A stretch of 64,000 nucleotides of DNA from Sinohyriopsis cumingii (Eukaryota > Mollusca > Bivalvia > Unionida > Unionidae): positions 51,036,355 to 51,100,354 of the forward strand of contig CM068830.1 of the NCBI GenBank assembly GCA_028554795.2. Direction: 5' to 3'. The translations under genes and the position numbers were made by a program. A model generated the notes under the pieces. It saw only the letters and a program-made list of their open reading frames with translations, made no database searches and was not told the DNA's origin. Positions 35,859 through 45,508 of the stretch are shown here, piece after piece. Each line of letters starts with the position of its first letter. The first letter of the stretch is position 1.

Positions 35859-36320
35859 ATGACGATAACTAAGAAGACGATGAATTGGGGTGTACTGGCC
35901 GTGAAGACGATAAGCGATGGTATATCAACGGCTACCACAGTCAACACAGACTTACTTCCAGAATAGATCGATTTTAATTGGCATTTAGTGGATTTTCTTT
36001 CTTCGCAAGAATTTGTTCCGGTACCAGTACCTTCGGCACCTTCCCCTTCTTTACCACACGTCGAGGATGTTTTGCAGAGACAGAAAGAAGAATTAGATAA
36101 ATTTTTACAGCAGCAGACAGAAGATGAACAAGCTTTTCTCCTTCAAAAGCAACAGCAAGGAGAAAAATCAAGAAAAAGGAAACGACATGAAGAAGAATCA
36201 TCAGCAGAGAAGAAACAAGGTCTAGGAGAGAAGGAGGACAGTGAAAGTTAAACGGTGACGGTACTCGTAGACATTTTGGCAGAGTTAAGGAGTCTGAAAC
36301 AATGTATCAGACTTCTTTAA
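35859..36320 (+). pseudogene. Unrecognised coiled-coil gene of the second element, in-frame stops
   Basis: The ATG at 35,859 starts a frame that meets TAG at 35,964. It then stays open through a proline-rich stretch (FVPVPVPSAPSPSLP), a glutamine/glutamate coiled coil (VLQRQKEELDKFLQQQ) and a basic segment (SRKRKRHEE) to TAA at 36,249. The same frame continues to 36,320 with VDILAELRSLKQCIRLL. Preservation of one frame across two stops suggests recent nonsense mutations in a real gene. Basic/acidic regions could bind nucleic acid. The family is unknown. Confidence 0.45.
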
Positions 36321-36535
36321 TGCGACCTAAGAGAAAAAGACCATTCAGAGCCAAACGGCCCAATCCTGTTGCTACACCTCAGATACTACCCCTAGTGATT
36401 TCTGCCAAATTATTGACAGGAGCAAGTCCAGAAGTAGGCCTTGGCCATGACATAGGCTTAAGGCATTTAAAGCGGATTACGTCCCGTTCCCAACGGCCCT
36501 TTTCAGGGCCACCCACTTCTCTCGAAAGGAGATAA
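36302..36535 (+). CDS. Short basic ORF, possibly real
   Basis: An ATG-initiated frame of 77 codons overlaps the end of the previous gene. It is rich in arginine, lysine and proline (MRPKRKRPFRAKRPNPV), with the ending SRSQRPFSGPPTSLERR. No family recognised. It could be a small DNA-binding virion protein or a chance frame. Confidence 0.3.
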   Translation: MYQTSLMRPKRKRPFRAKRPNPVATPQILPLVISAKLLTGASPEVGLGHDIGLRHLKRITSRSQRPFSGPPTSLERR

Positions 36536-36770
36536 CATTCATTTTGCCAAAATCAATTAAAAATCAAAATCCCTTTTTTTGCCCCATGATGTACGTGTGT
36601 GAATGCTTGAGCGTAGGTCCTTATTCTAACAAATCAAAACCAAGAGGCACTTACATTTTCGGTCTGGTCTACTCTGTTAATAATTTTACAACCCAATTCA
36701 CAAAACAACACTGAAAAGTTCATAGACTTCTGTGTGTTTGTTCACTCTGTTTTTTTAAATTTCTTCACTT

Positions 36771-37164
36771 TCACAGGTTTTTCCTCCTCTTCTTCCTCAC
36801 TTTCTCCTCATCTTCTTTTCTTTTTCTTTTTTCTCTTTCTGGATGTGTCTGGGTTCTTCCTTTCCCGAGGATACCTCTTCTTCCTGTTCTGAACCTCTCT
36901 CTTCCTCTTGCTTCTGTTTTTTTTAGAGCATTCTGAAGACCAGATAACGGGTATCTTGACTTTTGTGTCTTCTGACACCTGTCTTGCTTTTTTGACGGTC
37001 TGGTCACTCTGTAGCCCAATGCCCTTTCTTCTTACAGATATAGAATGTATCTTGACTTTTATCTCGAAAGAAGGTGGACTAGTCCGTCGGCTTGTCTGCA
37101 GAAATTTTTCGTATGACAGCTCGCAAACTCTGATCAGAAGTTTGATCTGCGTGGGCTCTTTCAT
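36771..37164 (-). pseudogene. Lysine/arginine-rich protein, divergent to the polymerase
   Basis: The ATG at 37,164 lies 55 nt downstream of a TATA box read on the minus strand. The first 50 residues are mixed (KLLIRVCELSYEKFL), and the C-terminal half is extremely basic and repetitive (KRKKKKKRR). Two overlapping frames share the C-terminal region, suggesting one small indel. In Maverick-like elements genes often diverge from the polymerase promoter. The role is unknown; the tail suggests nuclear targeting or nucleic acid binding. Confidence 0.4.
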
Positions 37165-37218
37165 CGTTCTGGTTAGTTTGAGAGTGAAACGAATACTTGG
37201 AGGGAAGGCACTTTACCA

Positions 37219-37227
37219 TTTATATAA
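37219..37227. promoter_or_regulatory. Bidirectional TATA box between polymerase and divergent gene
   Basis: TTTATATAA is near-palindromic and lies 55 nt before the minus-strand ATG (37,164) and 76 nt before the plus-strand ATG of the polymerase gene (37,303). Distance and symmetry fit a shared early promoter. It is inferred from position only. Confidence 0.5.
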
Positions 37228-37302
37228 GGAAGACACTGGTCTGACATGGATACTGGGACCCATGGCGTTTAAAATGTAGTCATTTGACTTTTTGCAGTCA
37301 AG

Positions 37303-39415
37303 ATGAAACAATCGTATCATTTTGTGGAGAAAGGAGAAGAAAGTAAGAGGCAGAAGCGTTATTTATCGCCTCGCACAGTAGTTGAAGTCTTGGCTTAAAT
37401 TCATGCCAGCGATTTTGAAGATGAAATGAGTTAGCCAGAATCCAGACCCAGAGAGTCTACACCCAACCAAGGTTCACCATCATTAACTACTCAAAAGTAC
37501 TACCACATTCTAGAGATGGAAAAGCGCTCCTGTAAAAAAATTAGAACCACGGCTTACATGTACACGGTGAAGTTTAAAGATTTCAAGTCCGAAGTACCGT
37601 TGGAGAAAGCAGAGGGATTCATCACTGACGTGTGGGATTCTTTGTTAGCCACACTGTGTGAAGCCAAAGAAGGCGATCGCTTGAGACTTTCCATTCATCA
37701 CGATAGTTTGAAGTTCCCCATTTGGATCGAGTTTAGTATCCCGACAGAACTGACACCTTCCAAAGTCATCGACAAGTTACAACACGTGCAACAATGCAAC
37801 GACACGTTTCACATCACCGATGGAAAAGCAACACTGTTCATGACCCAAGTGTCTCTTCCCCAAGTGACAGGACGCAAAAAGGTGATATTGATTGAAGAAC
37901 TTCTCAGCATCTAGAGTAGCCTCGTTCAAATCAACAACACCCAAGACCAGATGTATTTAGCCCGTGGTATCGTGGCGGGACGAACGGATGACGACAAGAA
38001 CGACACGGAAGAATGGAAAAGAACCTGGGCGAACATTCGAAAATCGAACCGAACCAAACAACGAAGTGAAGCAGAACTCCTGTTACAGCAAGCGGGGCTA
38101 TCCAAAGACACACCATATGACATTCCTGAAATGCAAACAGCGCAAGATATCTTGGGTCCACGCTACACCTTGAAAGTACAAGAAGTACGCGGACCTTTTG
38201 TTGTTTCGAGGCAAAGATTTCAAAGACGGAACATACATTCACGTCTATCATCATGATGAACATTTCGATACCATCACCAGTATCGCTCAATTTCTGGGAT
38301 ATATCTATTACTGTGAGAAATGTGACTATGGCTATAACAATCGAGAGCAACACAAGCACTGTGGATCGAAATGCTCAGGATGTTTGGCTTCTCAACCCTG
38401 TCTTGACGAAGGACAACCACAAGTGCTTTGCTCAACTTGTCCGCGCACTTTTGTCAGCCCTACTTGTTACCAGCAACATCTGAAGACGCAAGGTTCACTG
38501 CAGAAAGTTGTTGCCAATTCCTGAAATTGTGCCCTACTTGTGGACAAGGCATATATACCAATAACGCCAAGGCACACGTATGTTCACGAAAGAAACGATG
38601 TCACATTTGTCAAAAAATCGTGGACATGGAACACGAATGCTACATTCAAAAATACCATTCCAAACATCAAGAGGTCGAAGATGACCAGAAAAAAAGAATT
38701 TCATCTTTTTTAAATTTCGAATGCATGCAAGAGACTGGCATTCACATTCCTAATTTCTGCGTGGCTCACCGAGCGTGCGAGAAGTGCATGCAAGAACCTA
38801 TCTTTTGTCATTGCCCTCACTGCAGTAAGATTCCTGGAGAACGTTAAAAAAAATTTCCGGAACCGAACACGTTGGCCTATTTCACTCAATGTATCTTAGG
38901 CCCAATATATGCGACGTGGAGCCCAGAGGACATCGAACGTTACAGAGATTGTCATCGCATGCCACGGTGATGGCTCACAATTTCTCAGGATACGATGGGT
39001 AATTTCTTCTCAGATATTATACTGAACAAAGTACTGAACGTCCTAAAGTGACTTTGAACGGAACCAATATCATTTCCATGCAAGTGTGACAAGTGCAGTT
39101 TATAGATTCAATGAATTACTTGGCCATGCCTTTGAGTCGAATGCCCAAAACGTTTGGAATGACAGAACTTGCCAAAGGCTATTTCCACACTTTGTCAATA
39201 CCGAAGCGAATCAACACGCCGTTCTACCCCATTTGTGGATCACTACTACGACCCCGACAACATGCGTATCGAACAACGAGAAGTTTTCTACTCTTGCTAC
39301 CAGACACACCCCACGGTCCCTTTCGCCTTTCAGGAAAAAATGTTAAGGCATTGTCGTTCCGACTTGGACATTTTACAGCGTTGTTGTACCTCACTACTGC
39401 CAAACATAGTATAAG
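37303..39415 (+). pseudogene. polB: Protein-primed family B DNA polymerase, N-terminal and exonuclease part only
   Basis: The ATG at 37,303 starts the Maverick polymerase N-terminus (RQKRYLSPRTVVEVLA). The same frame persists to about 38,256 despite stops at 37,396, near 37,432 and at 37,912. After a frameshift comes a cysteine/histidine cluster (YYCEKCDYGYNNREQHKHCG; CPTCGQGIYTNNAKAHVC; KRCHICQKIV). The exonuclease follows: motif I reads LNFECMQETG, with Asn where the catalytic Asp is expected; motif II is MAHNFSGYDG (about 38,970) followed by a stop; motif III reads HCRSDLDIL (about 39,350). The polymerase palm and thumb are absent: after about 39,415 unrelated frames begin. The gene would have replicated the element; it is dead here. 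Confidence 0.85.
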
Positions 39416-39599
39416 AAGTTATGCTGTGCGTGTCAAACCTGACGGATGCGAAAGTGATGCCACCCGTTATCGTGTACTCTTTACTGGTTTTCATGGTGGA
39501 TGTCATTCTCCACATGACACCATTCAGTTACCATCCTACGGATGTCATCCAAAAACGAGCAAACACCTGCGGATTTCACCGCACCCTCATCGAAATGAA

Positions 39600-39885
39600 C
39601 CCGTGAAAGACGAAGATCCGTTTACTGTTCGTTTACCTGAATACTGCAATTTTGAAAGTCTATTCCAAACGTTCCAAGGGAGATAGCCTAATTACCTAAG
39701 GGAAACCTACCCCCGACGAATTAGCCAGATCCGTATTTTTCTACTTGGGCGAAGGGGAAAAAGTCAAGTGCTTCAGTTGCGGTCTGTCACTTCACCAGTG
39801 GAAGCAGAAAGATTCGGCTTACCTGAAACATGCTCGATGGTCTCCGGATTGTCACTACCTACCTTTAGTTCGTCCTAGTCATTGA
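39600..39885 (+). pseudogene. BIR (IAP-type) zinc domain protein
   Basis: The 3' half (39,700-39,885) is an open frame that reads GEGEKVKCFSCGLSLHQW and on to HARWSPDC. The spacing is Cys-x2-Cys-x16-His-x6-Cys, the zinc signature of baculovirus IAP repeats. Preceding residues (DELARSVFFYLGEG) match the usual GFxYxGxxD segment. The beginning of the domain (NFESLFQTF, about 39,640) lies in another frame upstream of a stop, so one frameshift has broken it. The gene ends right after the domain with no RING. IAPs bind caspases and block apoptosis (established). As a cargo gene of a viral element it probably served to keep the host cell alive (inference). Confidence 0.8.
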
Positions 39886-39988
39886 AGTGGCATATCCTGT
39901 CGTTGAAGAAACCAGCTGGGCTAGGAGTCAAACGTTGGGCAATAGCGAGACAAGTATTTAAACCCCATTTGAAAAGTAATATTCAGTG

Positions 39989-40226
39989 ATTACCAAACGA
40001 ACTGCAAGAGAAGATCTACAAGGATGTTTGGCAGGGGCTTGCCAGAGCAAAATCTCAATTAGTGACTGTAGAACATTTTTGTCGAGAAATTCACAAGAGG
40101 AAAATGAAAAAAGTCAACAAACACGTCATATGTCTCTGGATCAAGTCTACGTTCATCCGATTATTCCGCTTTAAACCGTTTACATTAGAAGATTTTATTG
40201 ACATTCTTGACCGTTACCCTGAATAG
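39989..40226 (+). pseudogene. Unrecognised short ORF
   Basis: The frame is open for about 78 codons after a TGA, with protein-like composition (LPNELQEKIYKDVWQGLARA, later FKPFTLEDFIDILDRYPE). No ATG is found at the start. It lies between the BIR and the NWGR genes. A leucine-rich helical beginning is all that can be seen. Confidence 0.3.
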
Positions 40227-40371
40227 CAGTGGTCAGAAATTACTAATTCCATTACTTTCGCTCTAAGAGAAGATTTCAAAAATAATGACAATTAGAAGTG
40301 AAGTAGGATCATCTCTGTGCAGAAAGTACAATTATTTCCTTCAACAAAAAGAGGTATAAAAAAGGGCTACC

Positions 40372-40704
40372 ATGCCACGACCTTTATTAGTGGTCATACA
40401 ACAGATTCCGTGTTAGCAAATTAATGATAATATCCAAATGGTGGAGGATTACCAACACTTATTACGAGAACTGTGTCCCTTGAATTGGGGTCGACATGTG
40501 ATGTGTATCTTGGTGACTTGCTTTCTGGGATTTCGTTTACCAGTCGATTCCTTTTGGATACTCTTTATGAACAGTACTTACCACCAAATAAAACATGAAA
40601 GTGATCCCTTTAAATGTCCACGAGAGACTCATTTTGTTAACTGCCTTGCGTTTTCATCTGGATACTCTCAACCTCTACGTGGACAAAGATTCGTCAACTT
40701 TTAG
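40372..40704 (+). pseudogene. Candidate Bcl-2-like protein with an NWGR motif
   Basis: The ATG at 40,372 starts a frame with one in-frame TAG before residue 15, then open to 40,704. It contains LCPLNWGRHVMCILVTCFLG. NWGR followed by a hydrophobic helix is the BH1 signature of Bcl-2 proteins, and the preceding helix (EDYQHLLREL) fits. No convincing BH3 or BH2 motif is seen at the usual distance. A later tryptophan-rich segment (about 40,765-40,810, other frame) is too far. Its neighbour is a BIR gene, so an apoptosis-control cassette is conceivable. This is a hypothesis; four residues can match by chance. Confidence 0.35.
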
Positions 40705-40740
40705 GTGTTGAAGATGTGTACGACGATGTGTGTTTAGCTT

Positions 40741-41380
40741 GTGACTTACATCCTCATTGGACAGATGTACATGACTGGAAAAGTTGAGGTTTTGAGGCAT
40801 GGAACAAATAAGTGGCCATTTATACCCAAGAGTTGTGATCCTCAATGGAAACATCTAGTGAAAAAAGTAACTTGTAAACTTGTGTTCGTGACACTGCTAG
40901 AAGAAGAACCCTGCAGCGAGGACAACCACTCCCTTCTCCGTTCCTGGTGATGCCAGCCAAACCCAATTTGACACCCCTTCTTCATCATTTGATGACACAA
41001 TGGGAACCGCGTCTTCAAGAACATCTCCTCCAGCGGTGACACTCTCTTCCTCGTTAGCTGTGAAAGCTATTCAGAAAGTACCTGCTCCCAAAATTAAAGT
41101 CCAAGAGAGATCTCGCATGTTACAGAGTTTACTGGATTTGTCCAAGCAAGAACTGTCCCGATTTAGTCCGTTGCGAACCGTTCCATGACGTGTGATGCCT
41201 GTCATCAAGTTGATACGACGTAAAGACAATCAGTGGCGTCGCGTTCCAGTATTAGAAAAGATCCCATGCAAAGGATGGGATCAGTGTTTTTGTGCTCCGG
41301 AAGAAACAAAGATGTCACCCCCAAAAGACGTTCCTCTTCAAACCCCAAAGGAAAGAAAGGAAAGGATCTCCTCCTCATTT
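40741..41380 (+). pseudogene. Degraded coding region of unknown identity
   Basis: Several short frames succeed each other without a family match: 40,950-41,039 (ATG start), 41,000-41,188 (KIKVQERSRMLQSLLDLSKQ) and 41,192-41,350 (MPVIKLIRRKDNQWRRVPVL). Composition is unlike the surrounding host DNA (richer in GC), so they are probably remains of one or two genes of the element. Confidence 0.35.
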
Positions 41381-41690
41381 AGTCACACATGGGGACATGT
41401 TGTCCGTCCTGTCCAAATCTTCTCCACCCATTCGAAAACATCTCATTCAAACAACTTCCAAAGACTCATCTATACCGTGTGCGTATGTTATTTAAACGTC
41501 TTGAAAGGCACGATATCTTTGTTAACCACCAGAAAAAATGTTTAGCCAAACAACGTCACGTTCTTCGCCAAATGGTTCAAAAGAAACTACCCATTCACCA
41601 AAAAGAAAAGATGTTGGTACAACGCGGAGGAATTTTGCACATGTTGTTATTACCCTTGCTGAAAGGAGTATTGGGACCAATGATGTGAGG
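41360..41690 (+). pseudogene. Small basic protein with GG-hydrophobic tail (pX/core-like)
   Basis: Three frames in turn carry pieces of one protein. A helical start lies at about 41,380 (SSPPIRKHLIQTTSKDS), a middle at about 41,460 (YTVCVCYLNVLKGTISL) and a basic C-terminal part at 41,530-41,688 (QRHVLRQMVQKKLPIHQK, then VQRGGILHMLLLPLLKGVLG). Basic helix, glycine pair and hydrophobic tail are typical of a small protein found repeatedly in Maverick/adintovirus-like elements (recognised from memory). At least two frameshifts. Probably a virion or core component. Confidence 0.55.
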
Positions 41691-41769
41691 ACTCAAGGGA
41701 GCAAGATAAAAAGGTGCATAAAGATAAAAGGGACCTTTTGGGTCCAAACATCTCACACGTGACCGTTGA

Positions 41770-42458
41770 AATCCGATGGAAGGACGAAAACTGGCTTTAG
41801 TGCCTTACAAACGATGGCTGGCATACCATTGTTGGCTAGAATAACGGATCCCGCATTCGCCTACCAATCTTCATTTGAGCGAGATGCCCCAGTTACAAGA
41901 CGAATTGCAGTCATTAATGGATCGCAACGATTTGTCCGAAACATAAAAATCGCAAATGTACGGTCAACTATTACAACGACTTAAACTCTTTCACCAGAAG
42001 GCTTTAGACGAAACAGCTCTGCCCACTCTTAAAGATTGTAAGAACCTGATGAAAAGTGCATCACCACCACCAACCAAGCGGTCAAGAGAGACGCAGCGCC
42101 ACGAATGCCTGAGGAAGAAGAGGTACGATAAGTTTTTCAGACACCGTCAGCAGCTCCCATTCCCAGTAAAATTGCGGAGTCCTTGTTGACCCCTTCCTCC
42201 ACTCTCCAACAAGAAGAACTTAAAGCTTGTGTTAAAAAGATGATGTCCACTCCTCATTCGACAGAAGTGAAAAAGAAAGAAGGGAAACCAGAAATGAAAA
42301 AAGAAAGGAAGACCAAAGCCATCCCATCACCACCTCCACCACCGCCACTACCGATGACTTCTACTCGCGTGACATATCGGACACGTAAAGCCGTTTTCAA
42401 ACCACCATCTCACCCAGTCCAAAGTAGCATCAGCGAAGAGTGGGTGACTTATTATTGA
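41770..42458 (+). pseudogene. Lysine- and proline-rich virion-type protein
   Basis: A start around 41,776 reads EGRKLALVPYKRW. A helical region then runs across two frames (LQDELQSLMDRNDLSE; YGQLLQRLKLFHQKALDETA), followed by a basic/proline tail (about 42,290-42,360, with an eight-proline run). The V-L-V-P-Y beginning plus long linker recurs in Maverick elements next to the pX-like gene. At least three frame breaks. Function unknown. Confidence 0.45.
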
Positions 42459-42465
42459 CGAGAAG

Positions 42466-42726
42466 AATTACTTGAAATCGTACTCGTCCCTGTACGAAGC
42501 CATCGGACAGTTAGGAACCAACACCAGTCATCGCATTATGTACGAGGATTATTCAGGAGGCTATGCTTTGCGGGCTTTTCATTACACTCCAGACCACGGC
42601 AGCGACAAGGGACATTTCCACCCTATAAAATCCGGCCAGATTCGTGTGGAACTTCAGTTTGCAAACCAAATTTCTGATGTAACGGTGAACGTCATCCTGT
42701 ATGCCGAATTCGACAATACCATATAA
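42466..42726 (+). pseudogene. C-terminal fragment of an F54H12.2-like capsid-type protein
   Basis: The frame opens with EKNYLKSYSSLYEAIGQLG. It continues with a GGYALRAFHYTPDHGS block and ends GQIRVELQFAN and VNVILYAEFDNTI, the last beta strands of the protein family named after nematode F54H12.2, which is encoded by Maverick-like elements (family assignment from memory). The N-terminal three quarters are missing: upstream DNA belongs to a different gene, so an internal deletion joined the two at about 42,455-42,466. A sister gene lies on the minus strand at 54,332-55,470. Confidence 0.65.
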
Positions 42727-42735
42727 ATCAACAGT

Positions 42736-43250
42736 TTGAGAAGTTATTCTAGATTATTAGAAGTTATAGAAGACTGTAATAGCTCTTTGAATGGTGGAGA
42801 ATCTTTGGAAATGGAATGGGAGGATACCGTGGAAACAGAACCCAAGGACAAAGACGAAGAGGTCATAGTGATGAAGTCCAGATGGCCAGAACAAGGACAA
42901 CATTTAGTCTCATGTTATGCCAAGCACCTGACAGAACAAAATTACGGAATTGATCAAGAAAGATTGCTCTCGATATCAAAAGGATCATCCCAGTCAAATT
43001 CAGCTCGATAAGTGTCTCATGCTGAGTAAAGAAAAAAAAAATCGGACGAGTATCTGTACGAAACTTGGAGTCTCATCTCGGAAGAAGCCGTGTTGCTTCA
43101 GTGGTATAATGACTTGCCTGATCCTTCCTCTCCTCCACTGATGACTCTAGAGATCCATCACATCGAAGCTTTCATGAATCTGAGTGCAGAGACGAAGCTA
43201 AGAAACAGCTACTTGTCAGAGATTTGCAAGCAAAAATTAAGATTGAATTG
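42736..43250 (+). pseudogene. Unrecognised acidic ORF remnants
   Basis: The first frame (42,736-43,011) is glutamate- and serine-rich (SYSRLLEVIEDCNSSLNG; EWEDTVETEPKDKDEEV). A second, at about 43,040-43,250 in another frame, reads WSLISEEAVLLQWYNDLPD and MTLEIHHIEAFMNLSAETK. Probably one gene with indels near 43,010-43,040. No family recognised. It sits just upstream of the protease gene. Confidence 0.35.
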
Positions 43251-43303
43251 ATGACTTACCATTACCTGTGAAAAAAAACAAGAAAAAAAAAAAAGAAAAT
43301 AAA

Positions 43304-43667
43304 ATGGATACCTGGGAACATTATTACCTTTTGAACCACAGTTTGTACACTGCTTCTTGGAATCCTGTCGTGTGTTCTAAATATGAACTTCCTCATCGCA
43401 ATCCTTAAGACCATCCAGCTTACATTATCAACACGGACGACAGTCATCTCCCAGGAACCCACTGGGTAGCCGTCTACTTTCCTCAAGAAGGTTGTGTGGA
43501 GTATTTTGATTTGTATGGATTGCCACCTTTGGAAGACGACATCATCGACTTTATGAGAAGAAATGTCCAGACGACACGATTCAATAACGTGAAATTAAAA
43601 GGCACATATTCCATGGTGTGTGGACAATATTGTGTATATTTTCTTCATCAATATTGTGTGTATTTTC

Positions 43668-43672
<5 letters not shown>
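43304..43672 (+). pseudogene. PRO: Adenain-like cysteine protease (PRO), catalytic residues present
   Basis: The ATG at 43,304 lies in an AATAAAATG context. One in-frame TAA occurs at 43,406-43,408. After it the frame carries [11 protein letters not shown] (catalytic His), [14 protein letters not shown] (acid residue) and [13 protein letters not shown] (catalytic Cys with the usual Gly-x-Tyr-Cys surroundings). All expected active-site residues are visible, unlike in the copy at 3,745-4,200. Directly after the Cys motif, 24 bp encoding QYCVYFLH are duplicated in tandem. The frame then runs into a long TA microsatellite, so the C-terminus is lost. It would mature capsid precursors. Confidence 0.8.
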
Positions 43673-43741
<69 letters not shown>

Positions 43742-43788
43742 CATACATATATACATATACATACATATATACATATATATACATATAT

Positions 43789-43873
<85 letters not shown>

Positions 43874-44020
43874 TACATATACACATATATGCATATATAC
43901 ATATACACATATATACATATACACATATACATATATATATACATATACATATATATACATATATATATATATATACATACATATACATATACAAACATAC
44001 ATATATATACATACATATAC

Positions 44021-44100
<80 letters not shown>
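43670..44100. repeat. Large (TA)n and (TACA)n microsatellite
   Basis: About 430 bp of TA dinucleotides interspersed with ACATA units. Frames through it give endless Ile-Tyr or Tyr-Val repeats on both strands and are not genes. It separates the protease remnant from the LINE. Confidence 0.97.
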
Positions 44101-44101
<1 letters not shown>

Positions 44102-44902
44102 CTCCCATACTATGGTGGACAGAGGAATGCCATATAACAATCAAGGAAAAAAAGAAAGCCCTAAATCGATTAAAACACACAAAATTAGCTACTGACATTT
44201 TAGATTACAAACACAAAGAGCCTATAACCCGGACCACAATAAAAGAGGCAAAAACCAGCTCGTGGCGCAAATACTGTTCCACACTTAACCACAGCAGTAG
44301 CTCTAAACATGTTTGGGCAGAAGTTAAGGCAATGAAAGGAACAGTCCCAGTATCACTACCAAGAATATTCGGAGCTGACAATAACAAAGACAAAGCCGAA
44401 CAACTGGCACTACATTTTGCCAACTCCAGCAGTACCAACAACCATTCACAAAAAATTACACAACAACGACATGGAGAATGAATTCCCTTATCTATGCAAA
44501 GACCAATTAAACATCAACGACACACTGCTTAACGATCACTTTAGCGTAAATGAATGGAGAAAAGCACTACACAACAAAAAGTCCACATCCCTAGGCGAAG
44601 ACCAACTAGGTTACCATATCTACACACATCTACCCGTTAACATGGAGGCAATACTTCTCAATCTGATTAACCTGATATGGCAACTGGAAACATCCCAACA
44701 TCATGAAAACAAGCCATTGTTATTGCCCAACCCAAACCTGGAAAAGATCTCAGAAATATCAGTTCATACAGACCAATCTCCCTGACCAACACCATATGTA
44801 AAATCATGGAGACCATGATAAACAACCCGACTCAAACATCATCTAGAACAACACCATTTTATCTCCGAGAACCAAAGCGGATTCAGATCTAGACGATCTA
44901 CT

Positions 44903-45508
44903 ATGGATCAGCCTGTCCAATTAGAGGCTAGCATTAAGCTATCCTTTAACGCAAACCAGAAAAAGGATACACATCTCATTGCGATCTTTTTAGACCTTGA
45001 AAAAACCCTTGACCTGGTTTCGACCAAATGCCTAATCTTTAAACTAAACCAGTACGGTATAACAAGTCACATGCATCGCTGGATCTCCAACTTTCTAACA
45101 GGGAGACAAATTAAAACTAGAGTAGGGGACGCACATTCTGAAACATATAAATTGGACAATGGAACACCACAGGGAAGTGTGATTAGCCCCACCCTATTCA
45201 ACATCATGATTAACGAACTCAGCAAATGTATTGATACCAAACAAATAGACCTATCACAGTTCGCGGATGATAGTGGAATTTGGAAAGCGGGCAACCCAAA
45301 CAGCCAGAACACCATTAACCAACTGCAGCAGAACCCAACTTCGATCGGCACATGGGCAGACAACTGGGGAATTAAAATATCAAATACTAAAACAGTAGGA
45401 ATGCTTTTCTCCCCACCCAACAAACGCAACAAAGTATACCCCAAACTATACCTACAAAATACCCCAATAACCTTCGTCAAAGACACCCACTTTAGGGGAT
45501 CCTGTTAG
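44903..45508 (+). pseudogene. Reverse transcriptase core of the LINE
   Basis: A 201-codon frame contains RT motif A (IFLDLEKTLDLV), motif B (NGTPQGSVISPTLFNIM) and the catalytic FADD box (LSQFADDSGIW). Motif A normally reads DxxKAFD; here it is DLEKTLD, so the second acidic position is kept and Ala-Phe is changed. The fingers part lies in other frames upstream (44,417-44,785). Confidence 0.85.

Noticed and set aside
43581..44481. Long frames of Ile-Tyr or Tyr-Val repeats on both strands
   Set aside because: They are translations of the TA/TACA microsatellite. Only the flanking protease and LINE parts of the plus-strand frames are real coding remnants.
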